From: JAVHLK01 sp043806215
Lineage (GTDB): Bacteria; Desulfobacterota; Desulfomonilia; Desulfomonilales; Desulfomonilaceae
Direction of reading: 5' to 3'
Length of the DNA stretch: 7,844 bases
Assembly: GCA_043806215.1 (NCBI GenBank)
Contig: JAZDHD010000315.1
Location: 1 to 7,844 of the forward strand
The notes under the pieces were generated by a model, which saw nothing but the letters and a program-made list of their open reading frames with translations, was not told the DNA's origin and did not search any database. The translations under genes and the position numbers were made by a program. This document shows, one piece after another, positions 6,052 to 7,844 of this stretch (position 1 is its first letter; every line of letters begins with the position of its first letter).

Positions 6052-7836
6052 ATGAATGAGGAATTTGAGGCAACCGGAACCAATCTTCCCGATCCCAAGG
6101 AAATCGAAAAGGAAATCAATGAGTTCCTTGCGAATAAATATGGTAACCGTATACGGGTTATGGGTACGCAGATAGGGCCGTGGCCCGGCCCAGAGGAATC
6201 GGAGACCGGTGAAACGACATTATCGGACGCGGATTCTTCCCGGGTTCGTTTCGATATGAAGCCGAAAGAGCTTCACGAGTATTTGGACCGTTTCGTCATC
6301 CGCCAGGATATTGCCAAGGAGATACTTGCTACGAAAATCTGCACTCATTTCAACCGGATCCGTCACTTTCAAGAAATGGGGGACCCCTCCGGCAACGAGG
6401 GAATCGGCCGGATCAAGAACAATATCATACTGATCGGGCCCACCGGGGTAGGCAAGACGTACCTGATCAAATTGATTGCCGGGAAGGTGGGCGTTCCCTT
6501 TGTCAAGGGAGATGCCACCAAGTTCAGTGAGACCGGGTACGTGGGCGGTGATGTGGAGGACCTGGTCCGGGATCTCGTGCAGGCGGCGGACGGCGACATT
6601 GAAAAAGCCAAGTTCGGGATCATCTATGTCGATGAAATCGACAAGATTGCCTCTTCGGGAAACATCATCGGCCTGGATGTGTCCAGGACCGGGGTTCAGC
6701 GTAATTTGCTGAAACCCATGGAAGAGACTGAAGTGGATTTGAAGGTGGCCCATGATCCCGTATCGTTGATGGAGGCCGCCGCGCACTTTCAGAAGACGGG
6801 GAAGCGTCTGAAACGCACCATTAACACCAAGGACATTCTGTTCATCGTCTCCGGCGCGTTCAACGAGCTCGATACGATCATATCCAAGCGCCTTTCCAAG
6901 AAGGGACTGGGGTTCGGTGCCGAACTCAAAGACGAGCAAGGGAAGGGCGAGCTGTTCAAAGAAGTCAAAGCCGAAGATCTCATGGCATATGGATTCGAAT
7001 CGGAATTCGTAGGCCGGATTCCCGTTACCGCGGTGCTCGAGGACCTCGATGAGGACGACTTGTACAAGATTCTCAAGAACCGCTATTCGTCGGTGGTGAC
7101 TGCCAAAAAGCAGGACTTCAAATCATACGGCATCGACGTCCGTTTTACCGATGAGGCCTTGAGAGCCGTCGCACGAATGGCGCGAACGGAAAAGACCGGA
7201 GCCAGGGCGCTCATCAGCGTCATGGAAAAGGTGCTTGTGGGCTTCGAGCGGATGCTCCCGTCAACCGATGTAACCCGCTTCACCGTAACCGAGGAAGTGG
7301 TAAGTGATCCGAGGCGCGTGCTCAAGGAGATCCTCGAAGACGAGAGTCACCCTTCCCGATGCGGGATCTTTGACGAAGTGGACGCTCTGGAGAGGACGGA
7401 ACTCCTCACGGAACTGAAGAGCAGAAGCCGGGAATTCGAGAAGACGCTTGGGAGGTCCTTAGGGGGCGAGGAACTCGAAGCGGTGGTTGAAGCGGCTTCA
7501 GTTCAGGGGATCATGCCTGAAACGGCATACAAGAGGTACATCAAGGTAGAAGAGGAGATTCACACGTTCGAGAGGGAATTTCAAGTCCAGTACGGCTTCA
7601 AGATCAGGTTCTCGCCCGAAGCCGTTGAGGAACTGATCCGGTTGGTGATAAACGGGTCCGAGGAAGCATTGATCGTGTGCAGGAAGATCTTCCAGAACTA
7701 TCACCACGGATTGAAGCTTGTCATGGAGCGTACCGGCGCCCTCGAGTTTTCCATCCCCAAGGAGGCCATCCGGGACCCGGAAGTTTATCTCAATGAGATG
7801 ATCCAAAAGACGTACCGCCGGCAAGAACCCGAATAG
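6052..7836 (+). CDS. ClpX-like AAA+ unfoldase without zinc domain, with a C-terminal second small domain
   Basis: This 594-residue ATP-dependent protein unfoldase is closest to ClpX, with some HslU flavour. Residues 1-68 are a short non-cysteine N-terminus that lacks the CxxC zinc domain of ClpX. The AAA+ module (about 69-345) shows Walker A GPTGVGKT (129-136), pore loop GYVG (162-165), Walker B IIYVDE (190-195), VSRTGVQRNLL (210-220), the sensor-1 region LFIVSGAFNE (263-272), an LGF tripeptide (286-288) where ClpX has its ClpP-docking IGF loop, and arginine finger R322 in EFVGR. Small domain 1 has sensor 2 TGAR (382-385). A charged helical linker (about 430-510) leads to a second small-domain-like segment (514-584) without the sensor-2 arginine. 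Residues 222-260 are longer than in ClpX and lack its RKH loop. I chose ATG 6052 because AAAGG lies nine bases upstream; the in-frame GTG at 6028 has no SD. ATPase activity looks intact. Partner peptidase and substrates are unknown. Confidence 0.88.
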   Translation: MNEEFEATGTNLPDPKEIEKEINEFLANKYGNRIRVMGTQIGPWPGPEESETGETTLSDADSSRVRFDMKPKELHEYLDRFVIRQDIAKEILATKICTHFNRIRHFQEMGDPSGNEGIGRIKNNIILIGPTGVGKTYLIKLIAGKVGVPFVKGDATKFSETGYVGGDVEDLVRDLVQAADGDIEKAKFGIIYVDEIDKIASSGNIIGLDVSRTGVQRNLLKPMEETEVDLKVAHDPVSLMEAAAHFQKTGKRLKRTINTKDILFIVSGAFNELDTIISKRLSKKGLGFGAELKDEQGKGELFKEVKAEDLMAYGFESEFVGRIPVTAVLEDLDEDDLYKILKNRYSSVVTAKKQDFKSYGIDVRFTDEALRAVARMARTEKTGARALISVMEKVLVGFERMLPSTDVTRFTVTEEVVSDPRRVLKEILEDESHPSRCGIFDEVDALERTELLTELKSRSREFEKTLGRSLGGEELEAVVEAASVQGIMPETAYKRYIKVEEEIHTFEREFQVQYGFKIRFSPEAVEELIRLVINGSEEALIVCRKIFQNYHHGLKLVMERTGALEFSIPKEAIRDPEVYLNEMIQKTYRRQEPE

Positions 7837-7844
7837 GAATTCCC

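Noticed and set aside
6220..6939. Leftward 239-codon open frame opposite the AAA+ gene
   Set aside because: It is antisense to the Walker and pore motifs of a well-supported ATPase.

Overview
The window looks like chromosomal DNA from a GC-rich anaerobic bacterium. Domain content, the CbiH/CobD/CbiP/CobT cobamide set and dispersed CACCAAG/CCACAGATT intergenic repeats fit a Desulfobacterota lineage (Syntrophobacter-like); this is an impression from memory, not a database match.

Layout. A leftward operon of cobamide (vitamin B12) genes fills positions 694-5310. Reading leftward from a sigma70-like promoter (5745-5773), the leader carries two small hairpins, a textbook cobalamin riboswitch aptamer (5541-5676) and an intrinsic terminator with competing alternative pairings (5449-5494). 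Then come cobT (4243-5310), a fused cobD-cbiP gene (1654-4224), a copy of a dispersed intergenic repeat, and cbiH (694-1521). Downstream of cbiH are about 430 bp without a convincing gene. They hold two more repeat copies and a strong leftward intrinsic terminator (283-313). Only seven bases past that terminator starts the Shine-Dalgarno sequence of an unrecognised leftward gene (265 to beyond position 1), cut by the window edge.

Divergent from the cobamide operon, a rightward sigma70-like promoter (5908-5936) and a long UTR hairpin (5963-6012) precede a 594-residue AAA+ unfoldase (6052-7836). It is closest to ClpX but lacks the N-terminal zinc-binding domain, has an altered segment between Walker B and sensor 1, and carries a C-terminal extension that appears to contain a second, degenerate copy of the ClpX small (sensor-2) domain.

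How the genes work together. CbiH performs the ring-contraction methylation of the corrin ring. The CbiP half amidates adenosylcobyrinic a,c-diamide to adenosylcobyric acid, and the CobD half supplies aminopropanol phosphate, which is attached to that acid. CobT makes alpha-ribazole phosphate for the lower ligand. The riboswitch would reduce expression of the set when adenosylcobalamin is plentiful. The AAA+ gene is in a separate transcription unit and no functional link to cobamide synthesis is visible. The most unusual items are this ClpX-like protein, the CobD-CbiP fusion, the resolvable riboswitch expression platform, and the terminator-against-SD arrangement at the left edge.
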